This document shows, piece by piece, positions 25,557 to 35,794 of a stretch of DNA of 64,000 nucleotides. How positions within the stretch are numbered: position 1 is the stretch's first letter; every line of letters begins with the position of its first letter. The stretch lies in contig DATCTN010000007.1 of NCBI GenBank assembly GCA_036567965.1, positions 175,009-239,008 of the forward strand, read 5' to 3'. The stretch comes from Candidatus Kryptoniota bacterium. GTDB lineage: Bacteria; Bacteroidota; Ignavibacteria; Kryptoniales; JAKASW01. The notes below the pieces were generated by a model. It saw nothing but the letters and a program-made list of their open reading frames with translations, was not told the origin of the DNA and made no database searches. The translations under genes and the position numbers were made by a program.

Positions 25557-26993
25557 ATGGCAAAAGGGGCCAAGTCCGCCAACGATGTTGACAAACTGCT
25601 GAAGTTTGTCAAGGACAGCGGCGCTGAAATTATCGATCTGCGATTCACGGACATCCCCGGTCAGTGGCAGCATTTTTCAATTCTCCCTTCCGAACTTGGT
25701 GAGAATTCTTTTGAAGAGGGAGTAGGATTTGACGGTTCAAGCATTCGAGGCTTCCAGGCGATCCAGGAAAGTGATATGGTTCTGATTCCCGATGCGAAAA
25801 GATATTTCATGGATCCTTTCACCGTTCACAGAACTGTCAATATTGTGTGCGATGTAAAGGACCCCATTACCGGGGAGCCGTACAGGCGTGACCCGCGATT
25901 CATCGCTCATAAAGCCGAAGCTTATTTGAGATCGACCGGACTCGCAGACACGGTTTACTTCGGACCCGAAGCCGAGTTTTTCATTTTTGATAATGTCAGG
26001 TTCGATCAGACAATAAACAGCGGATTTTACGAGATCGATTCGGAAGAAGGGTTCTGGAACAGCGGAAGGAGTGAGGGCAAGAACCTCGGCTACCGTCCTA
26101 GAACCAAAGAAGGATATTTCCCGGTTCCACCGACGGACAGTTTGCAGGATATCAGGTCAGAAATGGTGCTGACTATGAAGAAGGTTGGAATCGATGTGGA
26201 GGTCCATCATCACGAAGTAGCTACGGCGGGTCAGACTGAAATCGACATGCGATTTAATACCCTTACTCACATGGCCGACAATCTCATGACCTACAAGTAC
26301 ATCACGAAGAACGTTGCGAATAAGCATAGCAAGACTGTTACGTTTATGCCCAAACCGCTGTACGGCGACAATGGGTCAGGCATGCATGTGCATCAAAGCT
26401 TGTGGAAAGCGGGAAAGCCTCTTTTCTACGGCAATGGCTATGCTAACCTGAGCGAGATGGCGCTCTACTACATAGGTGGTCTCCTGAAACACGCGTCTGC
26501 TCTTTGCGCAATAACTAACCCGACAACGAATTCCTACCACAGACTTGTGCCGGGTTTCGAGGCGCCTGTGAACCTCGCTTACAGCCAACGCAACAGATCA
26601 GCTTCCGTCAGAATTCCGATGTACTCGAAGAATCCGAAAGCGAAGCGAATCGAGTTCCGTGTGCCTGATCCATCGACGAACCCCTATCTGGCTTTTCCCG
26701 CACTCATGATGGCGGGACTGGACGGCATTCTCAACAAGATCGATCCGGGTGAACCGCTTGACAAGGACATTTATGATTTGTCACCTGAAGAATTGCGAAA
26801 CGTTCCGTCGACCCCAGGTTCACTCGAGGAAGCTCTGAAGGCTCTCGAGAGGGATCATGAATTCCTGTTGCGCGGAGACGTGTTCACCGAGGAACTTGTC
26901 AACCTGTGGATAAAATACAAGATGGCGAACGAAGTCAAGCAGGTTGCGTTGAGACCTCACCCGTATGAATTCATGTTGTACTACGACATTTAA
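25557..26993 (+). CDS. glnA: Glutamine synthetase, type I
   Basis: A 478-residue GSI enzyme making glutamine from glutamate, ammonia and ATP. Landmarks: [11 protein letters not shown], the metal site [35 protein letters not shown], the KxxNxYxRLVPG-like [18 protein letters not shown], and [15 protein letters not shown]. Tyr406 lies in DIYDLSPEE, matching the adenylylated tyrosine loop of the GSI-beta type, so control by an adenylyltransferase is possible. A very good ribosome site (AGGAGG) precedes the ATG. Cotranscribed with the Lrp gene; a terminator follows. Confidence 0.97.
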   Translation: MAKGAKSANDVDKLLKFVKDSGAEIIDLRFTDIPGQWQHFSILPSELGENSFEEGVGFDGSSIRGFQAIQESDMVLIPDAKRYFMDPFTVHRTVNIVCDVKDPITGEPYRRDPRFIAHKAEAYLRSTGLADTVYFGPEAEFFIFDNVRFDQTINSGFYEIDSEEGFWNSGRSEGKNLGYRPRTKEGYFPVPPTDSLQDIRSEMVLTMKKVGIDVEVHHHEVATAGQTEIDMRFNTLTHMADNLMTYKYITKNVANKHSKTVTFMPKPLYGDNGSGMHVHQSLWKAGKPLFYGNGYANLSEMALYYIGGLLKHASALCAITNPTTNSYHRLVPGFEAPVNLAYSQRNRSASVRIPMYSKNPKAKRIEFRVPDPSTNPYLAFPALMMAGLDGILNKIDPGEPLDKDIYDLSPEELRNVPSTPGSLEEALKALERDHEFLLRGDVFTEELVNLWIKYKMANEVKQVALRPHPYEFMLYYDI

Positions 26994-27017
26994 TCGTCCT
27001 TTCTGCAAGAACTGTCG

Positions 27018-27048
27018 AAAAGGCTGCCCGGGAGGCAGCCTTTTTTTT
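27018..27048 (+). terminator. Rho-independent terminator after glnA
   Basis: Stem AAAGGCTGCC/GGCAGCCTTT, loop CGGGA, followed by eight T. Confidence 0.92.
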
Positions 27049-27054
27049 ATCTCA

Positions 27055-27085
27055 TTGAAAGAGCGAAAAAATTGTGATAAATTTT
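27055..27085 (+). promoter_or_regulatory. Aconitase promoter
   Basis: TTG at 27055-27057, 20-base spacer, TAAATTTT at 27078-27085, just behind the glnA terminator. Predicted leader about 31 bases with TGGAG. Confidence 0.72.
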
Positions 27086-27119
27086 TCCATAGCACGATAG
27101 TAACAATGGAGTGATTCAA

Positions 27120-29834
27120 ATGGCTACCACGACCAATTCGTTCAGCACCCAGAAAGAATTCAAAATCGGAAAATCAAGTTTCAGAATTTTCCACCTTGCG
27201 GCACTCACTGAAAAGAAATACGATATCTCCAGACTCCCGTACTCGATTCGAATTCTTCTGGAAAATCTGCTGCGGCATGAAGACGGAAAGATAGTTACAA
27301 AGTCTGACATCGAAGCACTTCTGAACTGGGACGGCAAGCATCTTCCTGAAAAAGAAATCGCATTTATGCCGGCAAGGGTTCTCCTCCAGGATTTCACGGG
27401 CGTGCCCGCAGTGGTCGACCTGGCAGCCATGAGAAGCGCCGTCAAGAGATTGAAGGGAAATACTGAGAAGATAAATCCTCTCATTCCTTCCGAATTGGTC
27501 ATAGATCACTCGGTCCAGGTCGATAATTTCGGGACCGTCGACTCATTTCAGATAAACGCTGATCTCGAATTCAGCAGGAACACCGAGAGATATTTGCTCC
27601 TCCGATGGGGACAAAAGGCTTTTAAGAATTTCAAGGTGGTTCCACCTGATACCGGGATAGTTCACCAGGTCAACCTCGAGTACCTGGCCCGGGTAGTGGA
27701 GACGCGCGTCCAGCGCGATGTGGTCCATGCGTTTCCCGATTCGCTGGTAGGAACGGACTCACATACGACTATGGTAAACGGTCTTGGTGTTTTCGGGTGG
27801 GGTGTAGGTGGAATTGAAGCGGAAGCTGTCATGCTTGGTCAGCCTTACTTTATGCTAACGCCGGAAGTTGTCGGCGTCAGACTGACGGGAGAACTCCCGG
27901 AAGGATCTACCGCTACCGACCTCGTTCTCACAGTGACGCAAATCTTGCGGAAGAAGGGAGTGGTCGGCAAGATCGTGGAGTTTTTCGGTTCGGGATTGGA
28001 GAAGCTGAGTCTCCCCGACCGCGCCACCATCGCAAACATGGCGCCTGAGTACGGAGCTACGATGGGATTCTTTCCGGTCGATGACGAGACTATAAGATAT
28101 CTGGTTCTTACAGGGAGGACTGATGAGCAGGTCGCAATTGTTGAAACCTATTGTAAGGAACAGAAACTTTTCTGGCATGAAAATGACCCGGAGCCGGTCT
28201 ACAGCGATCTTGTTGATATCGACATGCGGAGCATAATTCCGTGCGTCTCTGGGCCGAAACGCCCGCAAGACAGAGTTGAATTGAAGGACGTAAAATCCTC
28301 TTTCAAGAAATCGCTCACTGCCTCTACGGCAGAGCGCGGATTTGAATTAAATAACGACCAGGCTACGAAGTCAGTCCAAGTGAAGAAAGACGGTTCGTCT
28401 TTCGAGCTGCATAATGGATCGGTCGCGATTGCTGCTATAACAAGCTGCACCAACACCTCCAATCCCAATGTCCTCGTCTCTGCGGGACTCCTTGCGAAGA
28501 AAGCAACGGAGAAATACGGTCTGCGCTCCAAGCCTTGGGTAAAGACAAGTATCGCTCCCGGCTCGCAGGTCGTGATGGATTATCTGAAGGAGGCGGGATT
28601 GGTCAGCGCTTTGGAGAAATTGAAATTCAATCTTGTCGGCTTTGGCTGCACGACATGCATCGGAAACAGCGGTCCTCTTGATGAGAGTATTTCGGCCGCA
28701 ATCGAAAAAGAGGGACTTGTCGTGGCATCTGTATTGAGTGGAAATCGGAACTTCGAAGGTCGCATCAATCCGCATACTCGAGCGAGCTATCTTGCTTCAC
28801 CTCCGCTCGTGGTTGCTTATGCGATTGCGGGAAGAATCGATTTTGATCCAATGAACGAACCCGTCGATTATACTAAAGACGGAAAACCTGTTTACCTCAA
28901 AGACATCTGGCCTACTCAGTCGGAAGTTGCAGATGCCGTCAGAAAATCTGTGAAACCCGGTATGTTTCGCGCCCGATATTCCCATGTGTTTGAAGGCGAC
29001 AAAAACTGGAAAGGGTTAAGAGTTCCTGACGGGGATGAGTACAAGTGGGTAGCTGATTCGACATACATCCAGGAGCCGCCTTTCTTCAAAGAGATGTCCC
29101 AACAACTTTCCGACGTTGGTGACATTTCAAATGCGAGAGTTCTGGCGCTTCTCGGCGACTCGGTAACGACAGACCATATTTCACCTGCAGGCTCGATTCC
29201 CGCGAAGAGTCCCGCGGGCAAATATCTTATTGACCACGGTGTCCAGCCAAAGGATTTCAACTCATATGGCGCGCGCCGCGGGAACCATGAAGTCATGATG
29301 CGCGGTACGTTTGCCAATATCAGGCTGAAAAATCTTCTTGTCCCCGGTACCGAAGGCGGTTGGAGCGTTCACCTCCCGGACGGCGAGAGGATGACGTTGT
29401 ATGACACATCAATGAAATATCAGGCGGAAGGAATACCACTTCTCGTGATCGCGGGGAAGGAATACGGCAGCGGCAGCTCCCGCGATTGGGCCGCAAAGGG
29501 AACTCTACTCCTCGGGGTCAAAGCTGTCATCGCGGAAAGTTATGAGCGAATCCACAGAAGCAACCTCGTGGGACTCGGAGTCCTTCCACTTCAGTTCAGA
29601 CATGGAGAAAGCGCAACGTCGCTCGGTCTTACCGGCAGGGAAGTCTATTCGATTACCGGTATCGCGGATCGCCTTAGTCCCCATAAGATCCTGAACGTGG
29701 TTGCAAGTGATGAACACGGGAATCCAAAGACCTTCGAAGTTATCGCGCGCCTCGATAGCAACGTCGACGTTGAGTATTATTTGAACGGCGGCATTCTTCT
29801 TACGGTATTGAGGCAGATGTTGCAGGTTAGCTGA
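27120..29834 (+). CDS. acnA: Aconitate hydratase (AcnA type)
   Basis: A 904-residue aconitase of the AcnA/IRP group, isomerising citrate to isocitrate with a [4Fe-4S] cluster. Cluster cysteines are in SCTNTSNP and in GCTTCIGNSGP. Further landmarks are LVGTDSHTTMVNGLG, the C-terminal swivel domain GSIPAKSPAGKYL and EYGSGSSRDWAAKG. The ATG at 27120, 8 bases after GGAG, is chosen over a GTG three codons earlier. It completes the citrate-to-2-oxoglutarate set with gltA and icd. Confidence 0.96.
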   Translation: MATTTNSFSTQKEFKIGKSSFRIFHLAALTEKKYDISRLPYSIRILLENLLRHEDGKIVTKSDIEALLNWDGKHLPEKEIAFMPARVLLQDFTGVPAVVDLAAMRSAVKRLKGNTEKINPLIPSELVIDHSVQVDNFGTVDSFQINADLEFSRNTERYLLLRWGQKAFKNFKVVPPDTGIVHQVNLEYLARVVETRVQRDVVHAFPDSLVGTDSHTTMVNGLGVFGWGVGGIEAEAVMLGQPYFMLTPEVVGVRLTGELPEGSTATDLVLTVTQILRKKGVVGKIVEFFGSGLEKLSLPDRATIANMAPEYGATMGFFPVDDETIRYLVLTGRTDEQVAIVETYCKEQKLFWHENDPEPVYSDLVDIDMRSIIPCVSGPKRPQDRVELKDVKSSFKKSLTASTAERGFELNNDQATKSVQVKKDGSSFELHNGSVAIAAITSCTNTSNPNVLVSAGLLAKKATEKYGLRSKPWVKTSIAPGSQVVMDYLKEAGLVSALEKLKFNLVGFGCTTCIGNSGPLDESISAAIEKEGLVVASVLSGNRNFEGRINPHTRASYLASPPLVVAYAIAGRIDFDPMNEPVDYTKDGKPVYLKDIWPTQSEVADAVRKSVKPGMFRARYSHVFEGDKNWKGLRVPDGDEYKWVADSTYIQEPPFFKEMSQQLSDVGDISNARVLALLGDSVTTDHISPAGSIPAKSPAGKYLIDHGVQPKDFNSYGARRGNHEVMMRGTFANIRLKNLLVPGTEGGWSVHLPDGERMTLYDTSMKYQAEGIPLLVIAGKEYGSGSSRDWAAKGTLLLGVKAVIAESYERIHRSNLVGLGVLPLQFRHGESATSLGLTGREVYSITGIADRLSPHKILNVVASDEHGNPKTFEVIARLDSNVDVEYYLNGGILLTVLRQMLQVS

Positions 29835-29869
29835 AACAAAAGCGTCAATTTTGGCAAACCGCCGAAAAT

Positions 29870-29900
29870 TTGGAACTTTGGCAGTTTTTTAATAGATTGG
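29870..29900 (+). promoter_or_regulatory. rpmE promoter
   Basis: TTG at 29870-29872, preceded by T (TTTG), 20-base spacer, TAGATTGG at 29893-29900. The leader of about 15 bases consists of little more than the ribosome site (AGGAG). Confidence 0.68.
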
Positions 29901-29919
29901 TGACCTAATAGGAGATAAA

Positions 29920-30153
29920 ATGAGAGCCGGAATTCATCCAAAATATCACACAGTGACGGTCACATGTGTCTGCGGAAATACATTCAAGACAAGATCGACA
30001 GAACCGGGTCAATTCCTGAAAGTTGAAATTTGTTCCAACTGCCATCCGTTCTTCACGGGCAAGCAAAAGCTCATAGACTCTGCGGGAAGAGTCGAGAAGT
30101 TCATGCAGAAATACGGCAAGAAGGTGAAGTCGGATCCTGCCGCTTCTGCTTAG
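29920..30153 (+). CDS. rpmE: 50S ribosomal protein L31
   Basis: A 77-residue L31 of the large subunit. The zinc-type cysteines are present: CVCG near residue 16 and CSNC near residue 36, followed by [20 protein letters not shown], the family signature. As a zinc-containing (C+) form it may act as a zinc reserve. Single gene with its own promoter and Shine-Dalgarno sequence. The 226 bases after it show no gene, terminator or promoter that I can support. Confidence 0.97.
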   Translation: MRAGIHPKYHTVTVTCVCGNTFKTRSTEPGQFLKVEICSNCHPFFTGKQKLIDSAGRVEKFMQKYGKKVKSDPAASA

Positions 30154-30379
30154 GAGCAAACAGTCGATTCTCTATCGGGCGCCCCACCGCCGACATTGAG
30201 AGACGTTTTCGGTCATAGTTGTGTTCATGAAGAGCAGGCGTTGCACAAACGAGAATATTATCCCTAGCAATTCGAGCAGACCAATTATTCGAGTTCGTTG
30301 ATCCAGACCGGGCATGCGTTGAATTCGAGTAAGTGGGCCGAGGGCTACCGCAGGCAAAGAAAGGTCAGGGGATGCAGAG

Positions 30380-31768
30380 ATGGAACAGCCTAGAAGACAT
30401 TACGGTTCTCCAAACCAAGAAGCCGACGTTGTTCTCTACGACACCGCAAGGGAAATTGCAATTAAGGTTCTAAACAGAGTCGAGAGAACCGATTCATATC
30501 TCGACAAGCTCCTCGATTTCGAATTGCGAAACTCTGACATGAGCAGGGTAGATAAAGCGTTTCTTACTGAGCTGGTCAACGGTACGATACGGTGGAAAAT
30601 GCGGATCGACTACGTAATCTCGCAATTTTACCGGGGCGACTATCCTAAGCTGGACATCAATATCAAAAATGCTATCAGGCTGGCGATGTACCAGATAATG
30701 TTCCTTGAACGCGTGCCTCAGTCCGCGGCGGTGAATGAGTCGGTCGAGTTTGTCAAGAAGCTCCGGGGACAGTATCTGGCAAATCTGGTGAACGCCGTCC
30801 TGCGTTCGGCTATCAGGAAACTCGAGGTGGTCGAATATCCATCCGTCGAAGAGGATCCCGTCAAGGCTCTTGCGACTGTGCACTCATTTCCGTTGTGGAT
30901 GGTCAGACGATTCATCAATCGCTTCGGAGTGTACGAGACGGAGCAATTACTGTCTGCGCTGAACGACAGGCCGCGGCTGTCAATCAGGGTTAACACGGGA
31001 AGGATCTCCGTCGATAAGCTCGTGTCAGATTTCGAAACCGTAGGACTCAAGGTGACGCGCGCACATTATATTCCGAATTTTCTTTACGTCGAAGGTCTTT
31101 CCAGGATCAGTGAACTCGACTCCTTCCGGGGCGGTCAGTTCACAGTTCAAGATGAAAGCGCGGGACTGGTTTCCAAACTTCTTGATCCGCAGCCCGGCGA
31201 ACGGATCCTCGACATGTGTGCAGCCCCCGGAGGGAAGACGACTCATATCCTTGAGTTGACCGGCGGTGATGTCGAGCTCACGGCAATCGAAAAGTACGAG
31301 ACACGCGGACGGCTGATTGTCTATTCTCTCGAAAGACTCGGGTATACAAACGTGCAGGTTGTTACAGCGAATGCCGCGACTTACACTCACCCTATGCTAT
31401 TTGACCGTATAGTTGTTGACGCGCCTTGCACCGGCATCGGGGTCATAAGAAAGAAACCCGATTCCAAGTGGAAAAGATCTGCCGAAGATTCCACGAATCT
31501 TCATGAGGTCCAGCAGCAGATACTCGAAAACGCATCGACTCTTCTTAAACCGAACGGCATTCTCGTTTACAGTACATGCACCATCGATTCCGAAGAGAAC
31601 CAGGATGTCGTGACGGAATTTCTCGGCAATCATCCCGACTATCATGTGGAAGCAGCTGACCAGTTCGTCGACCGTGCATTGGTGGGACGTGAAGGATTCG
31701 TGGAGACTTTTCCGCACCGGCACGATATGGACGGCGGCTTCGCCGCACGACTCCGCAGGTCCGCTTGA
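30380..31768 (+). CDS. rsmB: 16S rRNA m5C967 methyltransferase
   Basis: A 462-residue RsmB (Sun) protein. An N-terminal NusB-like RNA-binding domain (about residues 20-155; VDKAFLTELVNGTIRW) is followed by a ferredoxin-like linker and the Rossmann methyltransferase: SAM motif ILDMCAAPGGKTTH (about 276-289), DAPCTGIGVIRKKPD with one catalytic Cys and VYSTCTIDSEENQ with the other. It methylates C967 of 16S rRNA. Its operon partner fmt is not adjacent here. Confidence 0.94.
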   Translation: MEQPRRHYGSPNQEADVVLYDTAREIAIKVLNRVERTDSYLDKLLDFELRNSDMSRVDKAFLTELVNGTIRWKMRIDYVISQFYRGDYPKLDINIKNAIRLAMYQIMFLERVPQSAAVNESVEFVKKLRGQYLANLVNAVLRSAIRKLEVVEYPSVEEDPVKALATVHSFPLWMVRRFINRFGVYETEQLLSALNDRPRLSIRVNTGRISVDKLVSDFETVGLKVTRAHYIPNFLYVEGLSRISELDSFRGGQFTVQDESAGLVSKLLDPQPGERILDMCAAPGGKTTHILELTGGDVELTAIEKYETRGRLIVYSLERLGYTNVQVVTANAATYTHPMLFDRIVVDAPCTGIGVIRKKPDSKWKRSAEDSTNLHEVQQQILENASTLLKPNGILVYSTCTIDSEENQDVVTEFLGNHPDYHVEAADQFVDRALVGREGFVETFPHRHDMDGGFAARLRRSA

Positions 31769-31773
31769 TTTTC

Positions 31774-31804
31774 TTGTATACGATTAATCCGTTTAATAAC
31801 TTTC
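31774..31804 (+). promoter_or_regulatory. Promoter of the aldolase gene
   Basis: TTG at 31774-31776, 20-base spacer, TAACTTTC at 31797-31804; leader of about 22 bases with TTGGAGG. Confidence 0.72.
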
Positions 31805-31829
31805 TATCGAAAACATTTTGGAGGTGTAA

Positions 31830-33179
31830 ATGATTAAGAATGTTGATGAACTGAGCAGCAGCGTGAAAGGTGTCGTTGATGTTGACGGCTGGAAGAGTGT
31901 GAAGATCGGAAATCCCGACAAGCTTCGGGCTTCGGTGATCGATACACTCGTTAACGAGTCGGTTTTCAATCCGAGCGAAGAAGTGAAGACGAAGACGAGA
32001 TGGATGATAAGAGAGCTAGCGAGGAGTCTTGGCTGCGGTTCGGCGTCGATCCAGAATTTATACTCAGCATACGGAAAGGGTGAAGTGTCAGGATTTACGG
32101 TGCCCGCCGTGAACATACGAGGAATCACGTATGACTTCGCACGTGCGATGTTCAGAGTAGCAAAGAAGAACAATGTCGGACCTTTTGTTTTTGAAATTGC
32201 GAAATCGGAAATGGGTTACACCGACCAGAGGCCTGCTGAATATTCAGCTTGTGTGCTTGCTGCCGCAGTGAAAGAAAACTACAAGGGCCCCGTGTTCATA
32301 CAGGGCGACCATTTTCAGTTCAATGCAAAGAAATTCGCTCAGGATCCCCAGAAAGAGGCGGAAGGAATACGCTCGCTTATCAAGGAAGCGATCGCGGCGG
32401 AGTTTTACAATATCGACATAGATTCCTCTACCCTCGTCGATCTCAGCAAGAAGACCACCGAGGAACAGCAGCGGAGCAATTTTGAACTTGCGGCTGAGAT
32501 GACCGCGCTGATTCGCGAAGTGGAGCCGAAAGGCGTAACTGTCTCAGTTGGCGGAGAAATCGGGGAAGTGGGCGGAAAGAACTCCACTCCTGAGGAATTC
32601 AGGGAGTACATGCGCGGGTATGTGAGGACTTTAAATGCGAAGAAGAGCGGCGCGACAACAATCAGCAAGATAAGTGTGCAAACCGGCTCGAGCCACGGCG
32701 GAGTGCCGCTGCCCGACGGCACGGTCGCGCAGGTCAAAATTGACTTCGGCGTACTCCAGTCGATATCGGAAATCGCCCGCAAGGAATACAAGATGGCGGG
32801 AGCGGTGCAGCACGGCGCGTCAACTCTTCCCGAAGAATTGTTCGACAAGTTCCCGGGTGTCGGGACCGCTGAGATCCATCTTGCAACGGGCTTCCAAAAC
32901 CTCCTGTTCGACGTCTTCCCCAAAGACTTCCGCAACACGGTGTACGATTACCTGAGAAAGAACTGTGCCGACGAGAAGAAGCCCGATATGACCGATGAGC
33001 AGTTCATTTACAAGACGCGCAAGAAGTCGTTCGGACCATTCAAGCAGCAGATGTGGAACCTGGGGAAAGATTGGTTCGCCACGGCCAACGCAGAGCTTGA
33101 AAAAAGACTCGAGTTCCTTTTCTTGAAGCTCAACACAAAGAACACGAAGGCCGTTGTGGACAAATACGTCAAGGTGTAA
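31830..33179 (+). CDS. Class II aldolase, fructose-bisphosphate aldolase family (long form)
   Basis: A 449-residue TIM-barrel aldolase. Class II features are the zinc/substrate stretch FIQGDHFQFN, the Glu-containing SVGGEIGEVGGKNST, a TGSSHGG loop and VQHGASTLPEELFDKF. It is about 100 residues longer than E. coli FbaA; the extra sequence is mostly N-terminal (residues 1-75) and C-terminal (from about 385). Long proteins of this kind occur in several phyla lacking a standard FbaA, and probably cleave fructose 1,6-bisphosphate, but tagatose-bisphosphate or another sugar phosphate is possible. It has a strong ribosome site (GGAGG). Confidence 0.82.
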   Translation: MIKNVDELSSSVKGVVDVDGWKSVKIGNPDKLRASVIDTLVNESVFNPSEEVKTKTRWMIRELARSLGCGSASIQNLYSAYGKGEVSGFTVPAVNIRGITYDFARAMFRVAKKNNVGPFVFEIAKSEMGYTDQRPAEYSACVLAAAVKENYKGPVFIQGDHFQFNAKKFAQDPQKEAEGIRSLIKEAIAAEFYNIDIDSSTLVDLSKKTTEEQQRSNFELAAEMTALIREVEPKGVTVSVGGEIGEVGGKNSTPEEFREYMRGYVRTLNAKKSGATTISKISVQTGSSHGGVPLPDGTVAQVKIDFGVLQSISEIARKEYKMAGAVQHGASTLPEELFDKFPGVGTAEIHLATGFQNLLFDVFPKDFRNTVYDYLRKNCADEKKPDMTDEQFIYKTRKKSFGPFKQQMWNLGKDWFATANAELEKRLEFLFLKLNTKNTKAVVDKYVKV

Positions 33180-33221
33180 TCCGATCCACGACCTCCCCGG
33201 GAGAAGGGATCAATTCGCCGA

Positions 33222-34610
33222 TTGACGAACACAGCGTCTCATGAGAAGATCAAAGCGGCTATCAGTTCACTGGTAGCCGCGGTCTTTCTTACGACGTTCA
33301 AGCTCGCGGTGGGACTCACCACCGGGAGCCTTGGCATACTCAGTGAGGCTGCTCATTCAGGTCTCGACCTCATGGCGGCAGGCATGACATTTTTCGCGAT
33401 ACGTGCTGCCGATAAACCCGCCGACTCCGAACATCATTACGGCCACGGTAAGTTTGAGAATCTCTCCGCTCTTTTCGAAACGCTCCTCCTCCTTATTACT
33501 TGCTACTTCATTGCGCGTGAAGCCGTGCATCGTCTAATGGTCAAAGGTGTCGCGATCGACATTACGTTTTGGAGCTTTGCTGTCATGGCAACATCGATCG
33601 CTGTGGACTTCACGAGGGCAAGGATGCTTTCTCGCGCTGCAAAAAAATATCATAGCCAGGCGCTTGAAGCGGACGCTCTTCATTTTTCGACTGATATACT
33701 CAGCTCGGGTGTGGTCATAATCGGCTTGATCGGCGCAATGAGCGGATTCAATTTCGCCGACCCGATCGCTGCGCTCGGTGTGTCGGTCATCGTAGTTGTG
33801 ATAAGTTTCCGCCTCGGCAAGAGGACCATTGATGTTCTTGTAGACAGGAGTCCGGACCCCGGCCTTGTGGAAGCAATAAGATCGGCTGCTCTAGGTACCG
33901 ATGAAGTCCAACTTCTTAAGAGTCTTCGCGTCAGAGTCGCAGGCGGCAGAATCTTCGTCGATATGGTGGTCGGTCTTCCACGACTCCTCCCGTTTGAACG
34001 CGCGCACTCGCTCGTTGACGAAATCGAAAGACGAGTACGAGGTGTAAGAGATGGTGTCGATGTGGTCGTACATGCCGAGCCGGTTGAAACTCAAAAGGAA
34101 ACGATAATCGACAAGATCAAGCTCTCGGCCGAGAGAACCGCGAGCAAAATTCATGAAGTTGAAGTCTTCTCAACACAAACCGGTATAGTTGTAGACCTTC
34201 ACCTTGAAGTAGATGACGTCGACTCGATTGACGCCGCTCACGGGAAAGCGGACAACCTCGAAAGAGAAATCAGGAACCAGGTTCCTGCTGTGGACCAGAT
34301 TTTCGTGCACATAGACACGTCGACTTCCCGTCCAAGAACCGCTAAGTCGGTTGATTTACGGAGCAGCGACCTCCCGGAAAAACTCACTAAGTATGTTCGA
34401 TCCCGCCGCGGAGTAGTCACGTGCTCCAACCTGAATTTCGCCGAGAGTGAAAAGGGAATTCGCGTCGCGATGACATGCCAGTTTGATGAAACTTTTTCAT
34501 TTGAAGATACCGTTAGAATCGTAAATGAGCTCGAAGAGTCGATAATCAAACAATTTCCGGAGATTTGGAGAGCCGTCATCCACCAGGAACCGATTTCACA
34601 TTCCAAATGA
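33222..34610 (+). CDS. CDF-family cation efflux protein with extended, triplicated cytosolic domain
   Basis: A 462-residue cation diffusion facilitator exporting a divalent metal (Zn, Fe, Mn or Co) in exchange for protons. Six helices fill residues 10-205; metal ligands are HSGLD in helix 2 and HFSTD in helix 5. The first cytosolic CTD ends at about residue 290 (DVVVHAEP). Two more domains of the same fold seem to follow, each ending in a strand with a His (IFVHIDT near 367; AVIHQEP near 457). Normal members have one and are about 300 residues. Start is TTG. It opens a long gene array; its stop overlaps the next ATG. Confidence 0.88.
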   Translation: MTNTASHEKIKAAISSLVAAVFLTTFKLAVGLTTGSLGILSEAAHSGLDLMAAGMTFFAIRAADKPADSEHHYGHGKFENLSALFETLLLLITCYFIAREAVHRLMVKGVAIDITFWSFAVMATSIAVDFTRARMLSRAAKKYHSQALEADALHFSTDILSSGVVIIGLIGAMSGFNFADPIAALGVSVIVVVISFRLGKRTIDVLVDRSPDPGLVEAIRSAALGTDEVQLLKSLRVRVAGGRIFVDMVVGLPRLLPFERAHSLVDEIERRVRGVRDGVDVVVHAEPVETQKETIIDKIKLSAERTASKIHEVEVFSTQTGIVVDLHLEVDDVDSIDAAHGKADNLEREIRNQVPAVDQIFVHIDTSTSRPRTAKSVDLRSSDLPEKLTKYVRSRRGVVTCSNLNFAESEKGIRVAMTCQFDETFSFEDTVRIVNELEESIIKQFPEIWRAVIHQEPISHSK

Positions 34611-35794
34611 TGAGACCGTATTACACCGACCCGTACACATTGGAATTCAAGTCTGAAATTCTTAAGTCAATCATTGTTCGCGGCAAGCCGGCGGTAATCT
34701 TGAGCGAGAGTTATTTCTATCCGACCTCAGGCGGGCAGGAGCATGACACCGGAACTATTAACGGCACTGATGTAGTCGACGTTGTCGAAGAGAATGGTGA
34801 GGTTGTGCATGTTCTCGCTGAGAAGTTGAACGAAGGCCCAGCGGACTGCAAGATTGACCGCGAGCGCCGGGTTTCCAATATGCAGCAGCATACCGGCCAA
34901 CATATTCTTTCCGCCGCTTTCGAGAATCTTTTCGGCATAGAAACCGTTTCATCCCGGCTTGGCGAAACCACAGGAACAATCGATCTTTCGCGTCAGCCCA
35001 CTCCAGACGAAGTCTCCGAAGTGGTTTCGAAAGCGAATGAGGTGGTCCGCGATGACAGGAAGGTCATCGTTCACTTTGCCGATAAGTCGGATATTTCTTC
35101 GTTTAAGTTGAGGAAACCTCCTAAAGTCGAAGGGACGGTACGAATCATTGAAGTAAAGGACTTCGACTTCTCAGCGTGCGGCGGAACTCACTGCACCCAC
35201 ACATCCGAGGTAGGCCCAATACTCACGGGCAATCTTGAAAAAATAAAGGCGTCTCTCACCAGGATAGAGTTCTATTGCGGTGGCAGGGCGATCCACCAAT
35301 ACAACATGCTCAACGGCATCGTCCTCGAGAGCACAAGACTTCTTTCGACGCAACCGACCGAACTTTCGGTTGCGATCCAAAAATTGAAGAACCAGTCACA
35401 AGAGAAAGACGGGAAAATAAAGGCGTTGAGCGAACGGGTACTTTCCGCTCTCTGCCAGCGACTTTCGGAACAGCTGAGGAAATCTCAGGAGCAGCTTGCA
35501 ATCGTCGATTTAAATGAGGAAGTTGCAGATTCGAATGAGCTAAGATATGTTTCAAGTTGTGTGGCAAGAGAAATCGATAAGTCATTTATGTTTCACAGGC
35601 AAGAACAAAACGTCTGTCAAATCAATCTGAACCTAAAGGGAGACGACAGGCAAATCCAGATCCTGATCGACTCGCTGCGCAAAGATCATGATGCAAAAGG
35701 CGGAGGAAGAAACGGTTTCTACACTTTGAACTTCGAGAGCTCGAAACTCCGGGAAATTATTGCTGTTATTAAGAAGGCACTCCTGAATGGCTGA
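34607..35794 (+). CDS. AlaX-type alanyl-tRNA editing protein with DHHA1 domain
   Basis: A 395-residue trans-editing protein that hydrolyses mischarged Ser- or Gly-tRNA(Ala). The N-terminal part matches the start of the AlaRS editing region ([12 protein letters not shown]), the zinc site HTGQH (residues about 100-104) plus [11 protein letters not shown] (about 190-200), and a C-terminal DHHA1 domain (about 290-395; [10 protein letters not shown] as GG motif). The form with DHHA1 is the longer AlaX type. ATG at 34607 overlaps the CDF stop (ATGA); an ATG one codon later would serve equally. Confidence 0.88.
   Translation: MMRPYYTDPYTLEFKSEILKSIIVRGKPAVILSESYFYPTSGGQEHDTGTINGTDVVDVVEENGEVVHVLAEKLNEGPADCKIDRERRVSNMQQHTGQHILSAAFENLFGIETVSSRLGETTGTIDLSRQPTPDEVSEVVSKANEVVRDDRKVIVHFADKSDISSFKLRKPPKVEGTVRIIEVKDFDFSACGGTHCTHTSEVGPILTGNLEKIKASLTRIEFYCGGRAIHQYNMLNGIVLESTRLLSTQPTELSVAIQKLKNQSQEKDGKIKALSERVLSALCQRLSEQLRKSQEQLAIVDLNEEVADSNELRYVSSCVAREIDKSFMFHRQEQNVCQINLNLKGDDRQIQILIDSLRKDHDAKGGGRNGFYTLNFESSKLREIIAVIKKALLNG

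Noticed and set aside
30154-30379. Possible small RNA between rpmE and rsmB
   Set aside because: No stable hairpin with T run, known RNA signature or promoter of the local type could be found.
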